Origin: Bradyrhizobium sp. | GTDB taxonomy: Bacteria > Pseudomonadota > Alphaproteobacteria > Rhizobiales > Xanthobacteraceae | Direction of reading: 5' to 3' | Assembly: GCF_030646015.1 (NCBI RefSeq) | Contig: NZ_JAUSLT010000104.1 | Span: forward strand, 1 to 38,707 | DNA length: 38,707 nt | In this document: positions 1 to 7,839 of the stretch, one piece after another | Numbering within the stretch: the stretch's first letter is position 1 | Layout of the letters: every line of letters starts with the position of its first letter | The notes under the pieces: model-generated | What the model was told of the DNA's origin: nothing | Database searches by the model: none | Seen by the model: the letters and a program-made list of their open reading frames with translations, nothing else | Made by a program: the position numbers and the translations under genes

Positions 1-1855
1 TCAGCACGATGGTGGTCTTGAACGGCTCGACCTCGGCCAGTTGCTCGGCGAGCGCGGTAGAATACAGCGACATGCCGAACAGGCCGAGGAAGATGATGTA
101 CTTGATCGGCCACAGCCGCTCGTGCAGCCCCCATGGCAGCCGGTATTGCGGGATCTTGACCGCCTGGGCGATGTTGTTGAGCAATTCCTGCAGCGCGCCG
201 AACGGACAGAGCCAACCGCAGAACGGCCCGCGCCCCCAGAACAGCAACCCCGCGGCGATCGCGGCCCAGAGCAGGAAGATCAAGGGCGCCGACAGGAAAT
301 ATTCCCCGCAGAACCCGGTCAGCAGTGAATTGCCGAAGGTCAGGACGTTGACCACCGAGAGCTGGGCATTGGCGTACCAGCCGAGCCAGACCAGAATGAA
401 CAGCAGATAGCCGCGGCGGACCCAGACATAGACCCGGGGGCGGCGCACCAGAGTATTCTGAAAGAAGAAGATCAGGGTCAGCGCGCCGAGTGCTGCGACC
501 GTTACGCCGATGCTGACGACGTTGCCGCGCCAGATCTTCATCCACAGCGGTTCGTCTTCGGCGACGAAACCTGTCGCGGGCCTGGGCGATGCGGCGGCTG
601 GCGTTCCCGGCGTTGCGGCAGGAGATGCCGAAGATTTGGCCGCCTGCTGCGGTGCCGGCGCCATCGGTTCGCGCTTGATATAGCCGTTCGGCAGCGTGTA
701 GCCGAGATCGAAGGTGAGCCAGGCCTTGTCCTTGGCGCCAACGACGCGCTGGACCAGCAGTTGCAGCACCCAGGGTTCGGTCGGATCGAAGGTAAATTCC
801 GGCGGCAGCACGAACAGCGCGATTTCGGGAAAGTGCGGCGCGCCTTCGGCTTCAAGGCTTCCCAGCCGGGTGTGGTCGCGGTCGCGAAAGCGGATGCTGT
901 TGGTGTCCTGGATCAATTCGACGCGGTCGAAGATGCCGCCGCGGACATAGGCCGCGCCCTTGAAGGAGTAACGCCCTGATCCCGCGACGACGAGGGCCTG
1001 CTGACCGGGCTTGAGCCGGCTGGCCAGCCGGTTGAATCCGTTCTCGCCGAGCAGGCTGCGGCCGATGGCCGGCACCGCAACGTCGGCGACATAGAGATCG
1101 ATAAAGGTGTCGTCCGGGTCGCCCTCTTCCGGATGCGCGACGGCCGCGGCATTGCCGGATTTTTCGAAGGCCTTGTTGACGTCGTCGACGGAAAGCACCA
1201 GCCGGCGGATGGACCCATCGCCGACAAGGGTCTCCCAGTCGCGAATCTCGCCTTTGCCGGGATCGATCGCCTTCTTGACTTGCGGCGCCGCGGCAACGGC
1301 GGCCCCATCCTGACCGCCGAGCCGGCCTCCCTTGATCAGCTTGGTCGCGGAGCGGACGATGCTGTCGCCCATCACCAGCACGGTGACCGTGGCGCCGCTG
1401 ACGATGTCGACCTGCGGGGCGGGCGCAGTGCCGCGCGCCACGCGGTCCATGTCCGCGCCGATCAATTTATTGACGGCATCCACCACGCGCTTTTCCGGAA
1501 TGCCAAGGAGAACGATCGGCTCCTTGTGCTCGACCATCTTGAGCCCGGTCACCACGCCTTTCGGCGTGATGCCGACCAGAAGCTGGATCGGCTTGCCGGA
1601 ATAACCCGTCGCATTGGCAAAGTCGGAGTTGAGGTAGACGTAGCCGAGCAGTTGATCGTCCTTGAGCGCGGGCACAATCGCCGGATCGCCCTGCGGCGGC
1701 CCGAAGCGATTCGCACCCGCGACCAGTTCGGCCGGCTCTGCCTTGCCAAGGTATTCGCCGAGACGGCCCGCAGCGCGCGCCTCTCCAAGCATGGCAATCC
1801 AGCCGAAAACGGCCAGAATCCCCAAAAGGGCATAAATGTTGACGGATTTTCGCAA
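1..1855 (-). CDS. nosR: NosR, nitrous-oxide reductase regulator/electron donor (3' part cut by window edge)
   Basis: Membrane flavo-iron-sulfur protein needed for expression and electron supply of nitrous oxide reductase NosZ. About 618 codons are visible; the C-terminus lies beyond base 1. Order seen: hydrophobic N-terminal signal (about residues 7-25), periplasmic FMN-binding domain with the flavinylation-type motif SGAT (about 153-156), an Ala/Pro-rich linker, then several membrane helices with the polyferredoxin-type motif CGWLCPFGAL. I chose the TTG at 1855 because GGAAGAAG lies just upstream, an in-frame stop precedes it and a signal peptide follows directly; the first in-frame ATG would cut the signal. 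nosZ would be expected beyond the left edge. A FixK/FNR box at 1944-1957 fits low-oxygen induction. Identification is firm; the start is moderately sure. Confidence 0.93.
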   Translation of the reverse strand, partial: MRKSVNIYALLGILAVFGWIAMLGEARAAGRLGEYLGKAEPAELVAGANRFGPPQGDPAIVPALKDDQLLGYVYLNSDFANATGYSGKPIQLLVGITPKGVVTGLKMVEHKEPIVLLGIPEKRVVDAVNKLIGADMDRVARGTAPAPQVDIVSGATVTVLVMGDSIVRSATKLIKGGRLGGQDGAAVAAAPQVKKAIDPGKGEIRDWETLVGDGSIRRLVLSVDDVNKAFEKSGNAAAVAHPEEGDPDDTFIDLYVADVAVPAIGRSLLGENGFNRLASRLKPGQQALVVAGSGRYSFKGAAYVRGGIFDRVELIQDTNSIRFRDRDHTRLGSLEAEGAPHFPEIALFVLPPEFTFDPTEPWVLQLLVQRVVGAKDKAWLTFDLGYTLPNGYIKREPMAPAPQQAAKSSASPAATPGTPAAASPRPATGFVAEDEPLWMKIWRGNVVSIGVTVAALGALTLIFFFQNTLVRRPRVYVWVRRGYLLFILVWLGWYANAQLSVVNVLTFGNSLLTGFCGEYFLSAPLIFLLWAAIAAGLLFWGRGPFCGWLCPFGALQELLNNIAQAVKIPQYRLPWGLHERLWPIKYIIFLGLFGMSLYSTALAEQLAEVEPFKTTIVL

Positions 1856-1943
1856 AGTTGCTTCTTCCAGATGTCAGCAGAACGCCGTTGTTCTGGATCG
1901 CAAGCACCGAAAAGCAGCCTAGAGCACCTCGCAGAACCGCTGC

Positions 1944-1957
1944 TTGCGCTGGATCAA
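1944..1957. promoter_or_regulatory. FixK/FNR-type box between nosR and the ferritin-like gene
   Basis: TTGCGCTGGATCAA fits the FixK2 consensus TTG(A/C)-N6-(T/G)CAA exactly. Its centre (about 1950.5) is 41-42 bases upstream of a predicted start near 1992 for the rightward gene, with a TTATTT -10-like element at 1985-1990. It also lies about 90 bases upstream of the nosR TTG. Seen in sequence; binding is inferred. Confidence 0.6.
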
Positions 1958-2006
1958 ACAAGCCGCAGTCTGATTGGTTCAAACTTATTTCAAAAGAGGG
2001 CCCGAC

Positions 2007-2897
2007 ATGCGCAAAGAGCCGCTGCTGACCGCCGTGCCGCCCGCTCCTGTGGCAAGCCTCAGCGAGCTTTATGCCATTGCGTTCGATCAGGCGCAGAAGG
2101 CCACGCAGCGCTACGGCGCACTGGCCACGCAGCCCGATGAGCACCTGCTGCCGGTGCACGCCGTGTTCCCGGTACTCTCGGCCCGCGAGCGCGAGCGCTG
2201 CGACAGCCTGTCCGCGGCCTGCCTCGCCGCCTGCGGCAAGCGCCCCGATGGCTCCGATCTGCGCTGGGCGCCGATCGATCTCGTCGCCGCGACCGAGATC
2301 GCCGAGATCGGGAACTCCAGCCTGGCGACGCCCTACACCGCGTGGGCGCTCGCGGCCCGCGACCGCCAGCGCGCCTTCGTATTCTGGACCTACGTCATCG
2401 CACTCGCCGAAGATCCGCAGGTACGGCTCACGGCGGAAAGCCTGGCGCGGGAAGCGCTGTCCGACGGCAATCGATGGCGCCGCGAGCGCCGGCTGGCCTG
2501 GAGGAGCGAGAAGACCGCGGCCGATGACGGCGCGGCTTCCGACGAGCGGGCATCAGCGGCGCTGCTGGAAAGTCTGCTGCTCAGGGATATCATCGCGTGG
2601 TCGCAAGGGTTGACGCCGGCGCAGCGCGACCAACTGCTGGCCATGGATCCCTCGCGCCTGCCGCCGAATTTCCTGACGCCGTCAGACCAAAGCGGCATCG
2701 AACCCGCACCCGGAGACCATGAGACGATCAAGCGCCGCGCGCTGCGCCGCGCCGAGCAGTTGTCGAACATTTATCTTGATGAAGCCGACAGCGCCGACGA
2801 CGAAAGCAGCATGGAACTCGCGCAGAAGCTGGCGGCGGGGTCCATCATGCGGCTCGCGGGCCTGCGCAATGTCGCCGCGGCCTCTGCTTTGCGATGA
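2007..2897 (+). CDS. Ferritin-like protein of unknown function, divergent from nosR
   Basis: A 296-residue soluble protein. The first 180 residues look helical with spacing reminiscent of rubrerythrin/ferritin-like four-helix bundles (for example LYAIAFDQAQKATQRYGALA and a later helix with AEDPQVRLTAESLAREAL), but the Glu/His ligands are not a clean di-iron set, so metal binding is uncertain. The C-terminal third is acidic, charged helix and loop. ATG at 2007 is preceded by GAGGG at 1996-2000. A FixK/FNR box at 1944-1957 sits at the right distance for activation, so the gene may be expressed together with nosR under low oxygen. It converges with the gene ending at 2904, with 6 bases between. 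It could equally be an unrelated helical protein. Confidence 0.8.
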   Translation: MRKEPLLTAVPPAPVASLSELYAIAFDQAQKATQRYGALATQPDEHLLPVHAVFPVLSARERERCDSLSAACLAACGKRPDGSDLRWAPIDLVAATEIAEIGNSSLATPYTAWALAARDRQRAFVFWTYVIALAEDPQVRLTAESLAREALSDGNRWRRERRLAWRSEKTAADDGAASDERASAALLESLLLRDIIAWSQGLTPAQRDQLLAMDPSRLPPNFLTPSDQSGIEPAPGDHETIKRRALRRAEQLSNIYLDEADSADDESSMELAQKLAAGSIMRLAGLRNVAAASALR

Positions 2898-2903
2898 TCC
2901 GTC

Positions 2904-3854
2904 TCATTCGATCCGCAGGCCCGAGGCCTTGACGACCGCGCTCCAGCGCGCGTCCTCGCTGGCGAGAAAGGCGCTGAACGCCGCCGGTCCCTCGTCGCGC
3001 GGGATGGCGCCGAGACCGGTGAATTTCGCTGATATCTCGGGCGACTGGATGATCCTGTTGATCGCGGCCCCCAGACGATCGACCCGCGCCTTCGGCGTCG
3101 CTGATGATGCGACAATGCCGAGCCAGGCCGAGAGGTCGACTTCCGCAAAGCCCTGCTCGGCCACGGTCGGGGTATCGGGGAAGGCCGCGACACGTTTGCC
3201 GTAGGCGCTGGCGATCAGCCGCATCTTGTCGCCGCGGATGAACGGTTCGGTGACGGCGACGGTGTCCATGGCAACGCCGACGATCCCGGTCATCAGGTCG
3301 GTCATCGCGGGCACGCTGCCGCGATAGGGCACATGCAGGATGGTGATGCCGGCGCGCTGCTTGAACACTTCCATGCCGAGATGCGACAGCGTGCCGTTGC
3401 CCGATGAGGGATGCGCAAGTTTTTCCGGGTTGGCCTTGGCATAGGCGATCAGTTCAGCGACGGTCTTCACCGGCAGCTCCGGATTGACCACCAGCAGCAT
3501 CGGCAGATCGGCGACCAGCGCCACCGGCGCGAAATCCCTTCGCGTGTTGTAGCCGACGGATTTGTACAGATGCGGATTGACCACCAGCGAGGCCAGCGGC
3601 GCCAGCACCAGCGTATGGCCATCCGCCGGCGACTGCGCCAATGAGGCCAGCGCAATGCTGCCGCCCTGCCCCGGCCGGTTTTCCACGATCACGGTTTCGC
3701 CCAGCGTCGGACCGAGCCGCTCGGCCAACAGGCGCGCGACCAGGTCGGTCGCCTGCCCCGGCGGGAAGCCGACCAGGATGCGCGTGAGATCGGCACACCG
3801 CGCATCGCTCAGGGTCAGAACCAGCGCCGTGACAACTACCAGCAAGCCCCGCAT
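2904..3854 (-). CDS. Bug-family (tripartite tricarboxylate transporter) solute-binding protein
   Basis: A 316-residue periplasmic binding protein of the Bug/TctC family, which captures carboxylates and similar organic anions. An N-terminal signal peptide ends near the Ala-Asp-Leu at about residue 21. Family hallmarks are visible: ILVGFPPGQATDLVARLLAE, VENRPGQGG, a SSGNGTLSHL stretch and the C-terminal DTPTVAEQGF. Length is typical. A strong AGGAGGG lies just before the ATG. It is 23 bases downstream of the CoA transferase gene, so the two are probably one operon, presumably for uptake and CoA activation of the same acid. No TctA/TctB membrane subunits are in the window, as is common for orphan Bug proteins. 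The substrate cannot be read from sequence. Confidence 0.93.
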   Translation of the reverse strand: MRGLLVVVTALVLTLSDARCADLTRILVGFPPGQATDLVARLLAERLGPTLGETVIVENRPGQGGSIALASLAQSPADGHTLVLAPLASLVVNPHLYKSVGYNTRRDFAPVALVADLPMLLVVNPELPVKTVAELIAYAKANPEKLAHPSSGNGTLSHLGMEVFKQRAGITILHVPYRGSVPAMTDLMTGIVGVAMDTVAVTEPFIRGDKMRLIASAYGKRVAAFPDTPTVAEQGFAEVDLSAWLGIVASSATPKARVDRLGAAINRIIQSPEISAKFTGLGAIPRDEGPAAFSAFLASEDARWSAVVKASGLRIE

Positions 3855-3877
3855 GTCGCTCCCTCCTTTGATTCTAT

Positions 3878-5107
3878 TCAGATTGTTCCGGCGGCGCGCA
3901 GCCGCCCGATCTCCTGAGCCGTCAATCCCAACGCACCATAGGTCTCGTCATTGTGCTGGCCGAGCGCGGGGCCGGCGCAGCGCACCGACACCGGGGTTTC
4001 CGAGAACCGCGGCACCACGCATTGCATCCTGACATCGCCGAGTTCGTCGTCGGCCACGCTGACGATGGCTTCGCGCGCGATGAAGTGGGGGTCGGCGAAG
4101 ATATCGGCGGCATCGTAGATCGGTGAGAAGCCGACCTCGTGCGCGTGCAGGCGGCCGCGCAGATCGTCCAGCGTCAGGCGGGAGATGGCCTCGCGCACGA
4201 TGGCGTCGATCGCCTGCCAGTTTTTCACCCGCGATGGATTATCGACAAAGCGCGGATCGCCGAGCAGATCCCGCAGGTCGAGCGCTGCGCAGAATCGTTC
4301 GAAGATGCTTTGCGTCGATGCCGCGATGGAGGCCCATTTGCCGTCCGAGGTCGCGTAGATATTGCCGGGTGCGGCGTACTGGCTGCGGTTGCCGCTCTGG
4401 GTCCGCACGGTGCCGAGCTGGTCATATTCGATGGCGAGGAAATCCAGCGTGCGCATCATCGCCTCGGTGACGGAGCAATCGATCTCCTGGCCGCGCAGCG
4501 AAGGATCGCTCTTCAGCCGGTAGAGATCGGCGAGCACGCCGATCGCGCCGAACAGGCCGCCGACCGCGTCCGAGATCGGATAGCCGAGATGCAGCGGCGT
4601 GCCGCCCTCCTCGCCGCACATCCGGGTGAAGCCGCTCATCGCCTCGAACACGCGGGCGAAGCCGGGGGTGTTGCGATAGGGTCCGGTCTGTCCGAACCCG
4701 GTGACGCGCAGGATGGTCAGCCGCGGGTTGATCGCCTGCAACCAGTCCCGGGTGATGCTCCATTCGTCCAGCGTCCCGGTGCGGAAATTCTCGACCAGAA
4801 CGTCATGCTCCGCGACGAGGCGGCCGAGCAGTTCCTTGCCGTCCGGTTTGCGCAGATCGAGGGTGATGCCCTTCTTGTTGCGGTTGGTGACCTTCCACCA
4901 CAGCGGCACGCCGTCCTTATGCGGCGCCAGCCGGCGCAGCGCGTCGCCTACCCCGGGTATTTCCACTTTCAGCACGTCGGCGCCGAGATCGCCGAGCAGG
5001 GCGGACGCGAACGGGCCGGCGACGACCGTGGAGATGTCGAGCACCCGCAGTCCCGCCAAAGGACCGGTCGGAGCAGGCGTCGGGATCGCAATGGAGGAAG
5101 CAGCCAT
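3878..5107 (-). CDS. CaiB/BaiF-type (class III) CoA transferase
   Basis: A 409-residue family III CoA transferase, which moves CoA between carboxylic acids. The N-terminus shows the family's GLRVLDISTVVAGPFASALLGD and ADVLKVE (Rossmann part), then NKKGITLDLRKPDG, and LVENFRTGTLDEW. The expected catalytic aspartate is D180 in PISDAVGG. Length is normal. It is the first gene of an operon with the Bug binding protein and divergent from a LysR gene 84 bases away, the usual layout for a regulator that senses the substrate. Formyl-, succinyl- and carnitine-type activities cannot be distinguished. A weak SD precedes the ATG. Confidence 0.93.
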   Translation of the reverse strand: MAASSIAIPTPAPTGPLAGLRVLDISTVVAGPFASALLGDLGADVLKVEIPGVGDALRRLAPHKDGVPLWWKVTNRNKKGITLDLRKPDGKELLGRLVAEHDVLVENFRTGTLDEWSITRDWLQAINPRLTILRVTGFGQTGPYRNTPGFARVFEAMSGFTRMCGEEGGTPLHLGYPISDAVGGLFGAIGVLADLYRLKSDPSLRGQEIDCSVTEAMMRTLDFLAIEYDQLGTVRTQSGNRSQYAAPGNIYATSDGKWASIAASTQSIFERFCAALDLRDLLGDPRFVDNPSRVKNWQAIDAIVREAISRLTLDDLRGRLHAHEVGFSPIYDAADIFADPHFIAREAIVSVADDELGDVRMQCVVPRFSETPVSVRCAGPALGQHNDETYGALGLTAQEIGRLRAAGTI

Positions 5108-5134
5108 TCACTGAGCCTAGCCGCCGCCTCTGTC

Positions 5135-5180
5135 ATGCGATATAGTCACTTCCGATAAACCAGAATTGCCAGAATCGCAT
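5135..5180. promoter_or_regulatory. Inverted repeat in the CoA-transferase/LysR intergenic region
   Basis: ATGCGAT (5135-5141) and its exact reverse complement ATCGCAT (5174-5180) flank 32 bases in the 84-base divergent promoter region. This is a plausible site for LysR autoregulation and activation, although the arms are short and the spacing is wider than a single T-N11-A box. Binding is inferred. Confidence 0.3.
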
Positions 5181-5191
5181 TTCACAAATCG

Positions 5192-6106
5192 ATGGATATC
5201 AAACAGCTCAAGACCTTCGTCGACGTCGCGGCCAACGGCAGCTACGCCCGGACGGCCGCGATCACGGCGAGCGCGCAGTCGGCGCTGAGCCGCCAGATTT
5301 CGGCGCTGGAGCGCGGCATCGGCGGGCGGCTGTTTCACCGCACCGGGCGCGGCGTGGTGCTGACCGAACTCGGCGAACGCATGCTGCCGCGGGCCCGCGC
5401 GCTGGTCGCGGACGCCGCCGCCTGGATCGACGCTGCGCGCGGCGAGCGCGCCGAGCCGCACGGCGAAGTCACGCTCGGGGCGGTGCCGGTGGCATCGCGC
5501 GGACTGGTCGCATCGCTCGCCGCCGAACTGCGCGGCAGCGCGCCAGGCATCCGGCTGCGCGCGCTGGAAGCCTATAGCGGCCAGGTCGAGGAATGGCTGG
5601 CCTCGGGACGCGTCGAGATCGCGATCTACAATCGCTACCGGCGCGGCCGGGTCGCCAATGCCGAGGCGCTGGCCCGCGCCGAGGTGCATTTGATCGCGCG
5701 GCGCGATCATCCGATGGCGCGCCGCCGCGAACTGGCGGTGCGATCGCTGGCTGAAATCCCGCTGGCGCTGCCGGTGCGTCCCAACAGCCTGACCAGCGTG
5801 CTGACGGGCCTGGCGGCGTCGCAGCATTTCGAACTCGACATCCGCTTCGAGGCCGGCTCCACCCCGTTGATCCGCGACGTCCTGCTCGCCTCCGACCTCG
5901 CCACCATCTCGCCACGCGAGGTATTTTCGCGGGAGATCGCGGCGGGCGAACTGGTCGCGATTCCGATTCTGAGGCCGAAGATCCTGCAGACCACCTGGAT
6001 GTCGCTGAGTTCGCACCATCCGCCATCCGATGCGGCGCAAATCGTCGCACGGCTGATCCGCCAGCTGGCGGCGCGGCAGCGCGGGGCCAGTCCGGCTGCG
6101 GGATGA
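5192..6106 (+). CDS. LysR-family transcriptional regulator
   Basis: A 304-residue regulator. A winged helix-turn-helix occupies residues 1-60 (MDIKQLKTFVDVAANGSYA, then SAQSALSRQISALE recognition helix), followed by the periplasmic-binding-like effector domain from about residue 90. It is transcribed away from the CoA-transferase/Bug operon, so it is most likely the pathway-specific regulator. ATG at 5192 is the only start that keeps the complete HTH. The coinducer is unknown. Confidence 0.94.
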   Translation: MDIKQLKTFVDVAANGSYARTAAITASAQSALSRQISALERGIGGRLFHRTGRGVVLTELGERMLPRARALVADAAAWIDAARGERAEPHGEVTLGAVPVASRGLVASLAAELRGSAPGIRLRALEAYSGQVEEWLASGRVEIAIYNRYRRGRVANAEALARAEVHLIARRDHPMARRRELAVRSLAEIPLALPVRPNSLTSVLTGLAASQHFELDIRFEAGSTPLIRDVLLASDLATISPREVFSREIAAGELVAIPILRPKILQTTWMSLSSHHPPSDAAQIVARLIRQLAARQRGASPAAG

Positions 6107-6144
6107 CCCGGCCGCAGGCAATTCAGCCGGGCCTTCGCAGCTGT

Positions 6145-6330
6145 TTAGTTCGCCAGCGGTGGCGCGCCGGCGGTACGAACCAGCTTGTCGGCCTTCTGGA
6201 GAACGTAGGTGTTGGCGGGCTGCTCGCGGGCAAAGAAGGAGAACGCGACAAAGGCGGCGCAAAACATCAGGCCGACCAGCATGACCCGGCGGTGCGTACC
6301 CTTGTCGGCGGTGTGAAATGAATTGGACAT
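6145..6330 (-). CDS. Small single-pass membrane protein
   Basis: A 61-residue protein with a hydrophilic N-terminus, one transmembrane helix (about residues 16-34, VMLVGLMFCAAFVAFSFFA) and a short C-terminal tail. It resembles small proteins I recall from Bradyrhizobium, but no function is known. It converges with the LysR gene and is divergent from rsmJ. No good SD is visible before the ATG at 6330; the upstream bases are AT-rich. A start at the internal Met in the helix is less likely. Confidence 0.7.
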   Translation of the reverse strand: MSNSFHTADKGTHRRVMLVGLMFCAAFVAFSFFAREQPANTYVLQKADKLVRTAGAPPLAN

Positions 6331-6379
6331 GCAATGATCAATACAATGCCGCGCGCGGACCGCAATCGCGCTCTGAATT

Positions 6380-6400
6380 TAACCTAACTTATGAAGGTTA
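6380..6400. promoter_or_regulatory. Palindromic motif in AT-rich divergent promoter region
   Basis: TAACC (6380-6384) and GGTTA (6396-6400) form an 11-base-spaced inverted repeat in the unusually AT-rich 166-base gap between the small membrane protein gene and rsmJ. It could be an operator; it is short enough to be chance. Confidence 0.2.
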
Positions 6401-6496
6401 TCGGCGCGCGCAACTTGCCGAAAATTGTTGGGAGTTTGTTAAGCAGGCTGCTATGCCGTGGAGCCGTAGGGTCAGGCATACCGGGACTGCGTTTCC

Positions 6497-7105
6497 TTGA
6501 GCACGAGCCAGCTGCAATCCGCGTTCGACTTCGTCAACGGTGCCGTCGGCTATCGATTCAGGTCCGGCGCTTCGCGCAAGGATGCGCTGGCGCGGGCCGC
6601 CGGCTTTGGCAAGGGCACCGTTCCGACCATCATCGACGCCACCGCCGGACTCGGCCGCGATGCGTTTATGCTCGCCACAATCGGCGCCCAGGTCACCCTG
6701 CTGGAGCGCTCCCGGGAAGTTCATGACCACTTGCGCGATGCGTTGGCGCGGGCGGCGGCTGAAAACCCCGAACTCGCCGCCGTGGTGGCGCGAATGACAT
6801 TGATATCAGGCGATGCCCGCGACCTGCTGCCCGGCCTGCGCGCCGATACCGTGATCGTCGATCCGATGCACCCGCCGCGCACCAACAGCGCTGAAGTGAA
6901 GCAGGAGATGCGGCTGCTGCGCGAGCTGGTCGGGACCGATCCCGACGCGTTGGAGCTGATGCAGGCGGCGCTGGCCACCGACTGCAGGCGCGTGGTGCTG
7001 AAATGGCCGCTGCGCGCGGCGCCGCTGGAGGGCTTGCGAAAACCGTCGCACTCGATCGGCGGCAAGACGGTACGTTATGATGTGTTCATGATGCCGGCGC
7101 GGTGA
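6497..7105 (+). CDS. rsmJ: RsmJ-like 16S rRNA (guanine-1516-N2)-methyltransferase
   Basis: A 202-residue class I SAM-dependent methyltransferase matching the RsmJ family, which methylates G1516 of 16S rRNA. Visible are the substrate-fold region FRSGASRKDALARA, the SAM site DATAGLGRDAFMLA (about residues 47-60), the acidic loop LLERS, and the catalytic-type motif DPMHPPR (about 120-126, the family's DPMYP). The protein is shorter than E. coli RsmJ at the N-terminus, as is usual in alphaproteobacteria. TTG at 6497 is the best start because no ATG/GTG precedes the conserved region; the SD is weak. The assignment is by family resemblance. Confidence 0.85.
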   Translation: MSTSQLQSAFDFVNGAVGYRFRSGASRKDALARAAGFGKGTVPTIIDATAGLGRDAFMLATIGAQVTLLERSREVHDHLRDALARAAAENPELAAVVARMTLISGDARDLLPGLRADTVIVDPMHPPRTNSAEVKQEMRLLRELVGTDPDALELMQAALATDCRRVVLKWPLRAAPLEGLRKPSHSIGGKTVRYDVFMMPAR

Positions 7106-7142
7106 ACTGTTCTTCTCCCCTCCCCCCGCGCAGCGGTGGGGA

Positions 7143-7240
7143 GGGGTCGGGGGTGGGGGGTATATCGGCGCACTCAGTGCGAGTCGTAGGCGCGTACAAC
7201 TGCCCACGAATTTGCTGAGGCACCCCCCACCCCCGACCCC
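7143..7240. repeat. Long perfect inverted repeat between rsmJ and the acetyltransferase gene
   Basis: GGGGTCGGGGGTGGGGGGT (7143-7161) is the exact reverse complement of 7222-7240, with 60 bases between. More C- and G-rich palindromic sequence flanks it (7115-7145 and 7240-7285). The genes on both sides converge here, so it may act as a bidirectional terminator or be a REP-like dispersed element. The inverted repeat is seen directly; the role is inferred. Confidence 0.7.
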
Positions 7241-7292
7241 GCCCCGCCACGCGCAAGGGCGCGTGGAGGGCGGGGAGCAAGAGCAGCGCCGT

Positions 7293-7772
7293 CTACTCCC
7301 CGCCCTCTTTGTCGAACGCCTTCTCGTAGTAGATCTGCGTCGGCACGAAGCCGACGCGGGCCAGCACCGACTTCATGCGCTCGTTGTCGGCGCGGGTGCG
7401 GAACACCACCTTGCCCATGTTTTTCTTTCGGCAGTGGTCGAACACCGCCTCGACCAGCGCCGCCACCACGCCGCCGCCGCGCTGCGAGGGCGCGACGTAG
7501 ATGCTGTGGAAGTCGGCGTATTTTTCCTTGGTGATGAAATTCTGCCGCTGGCTGACATTGGCCCAACCGACCACTTCGCCGCCGCTCTCGGCGACGAAGG
7601 CGGCGGCGTCCTTGTTGGCCATCAGCTGCTTCAGCTTCTTGACGTAGAAATTGACGTCCGTGATCGGATCGTCGGGAAACGAGATTTTGGCGATTTCCCC
7701 TTCGAACACCGCGACGGTCGCGAGATCCTTTTCCTCGAGGGGACGCAGACGGAAACTTGGTTTGTCAGACAT
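7293..7772 (-). CDS. GNAT-family N-acetyltransferase
   Basis: A 159-residue single-domain GNAT enzyme that would transfer acetyl from acetyl-CoA to an unknown amine. The fold is readable: N-terminal FRLRPLEEKDLATV, central beta strand AAFVAESGGEVVGWANV, the acetyl-CoA pyrophosphate loop in VAPSQRGGGVVAALVEAV (Q/R-x-x-G-x-G/A type), and the C-terminal RVGFVPTQIYYEKAF. It lies 67 bases downstream of the BpsA-like gene on the same strand and might share its transcript, so a polyamine substrate is possible but unproven. Confidence 0.88.
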   Translation of the reverse strand: MSDKPSFRLRPLEEKDLATVAVFEGEIAKISFPDDPITDVNFYVKKLKQLMANKDAAAFVAESGGEVVGWANVSQRQNFITKEKYADFHSIYVAPSQRGGGVVAALVEAVFDHCRKKNMGKVVFRTRADNERMKSVLARVGFVPTQIYYEKAFDKEGGE

Positions 7773-7839
7773 TTTTCATACCCATCAGATTGATATTCTT
7801 TGGCGCACCGGCGCCGAACTCAGTTGGCAGACGCGCCGT

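Noticed and set aside
1133..2140. A 335-codon plus-strand open frame
   Set aside because: It is antisense to nosR and then overlaps the start of the ferritin-like gene out of frame; translation is low-complexity.
5117..6334. A 405-codon minus-strand open frame across the first LysR gene
   Set aside because: It is antisense to a LysR protein with a clear HTH and has no recognisable domain.
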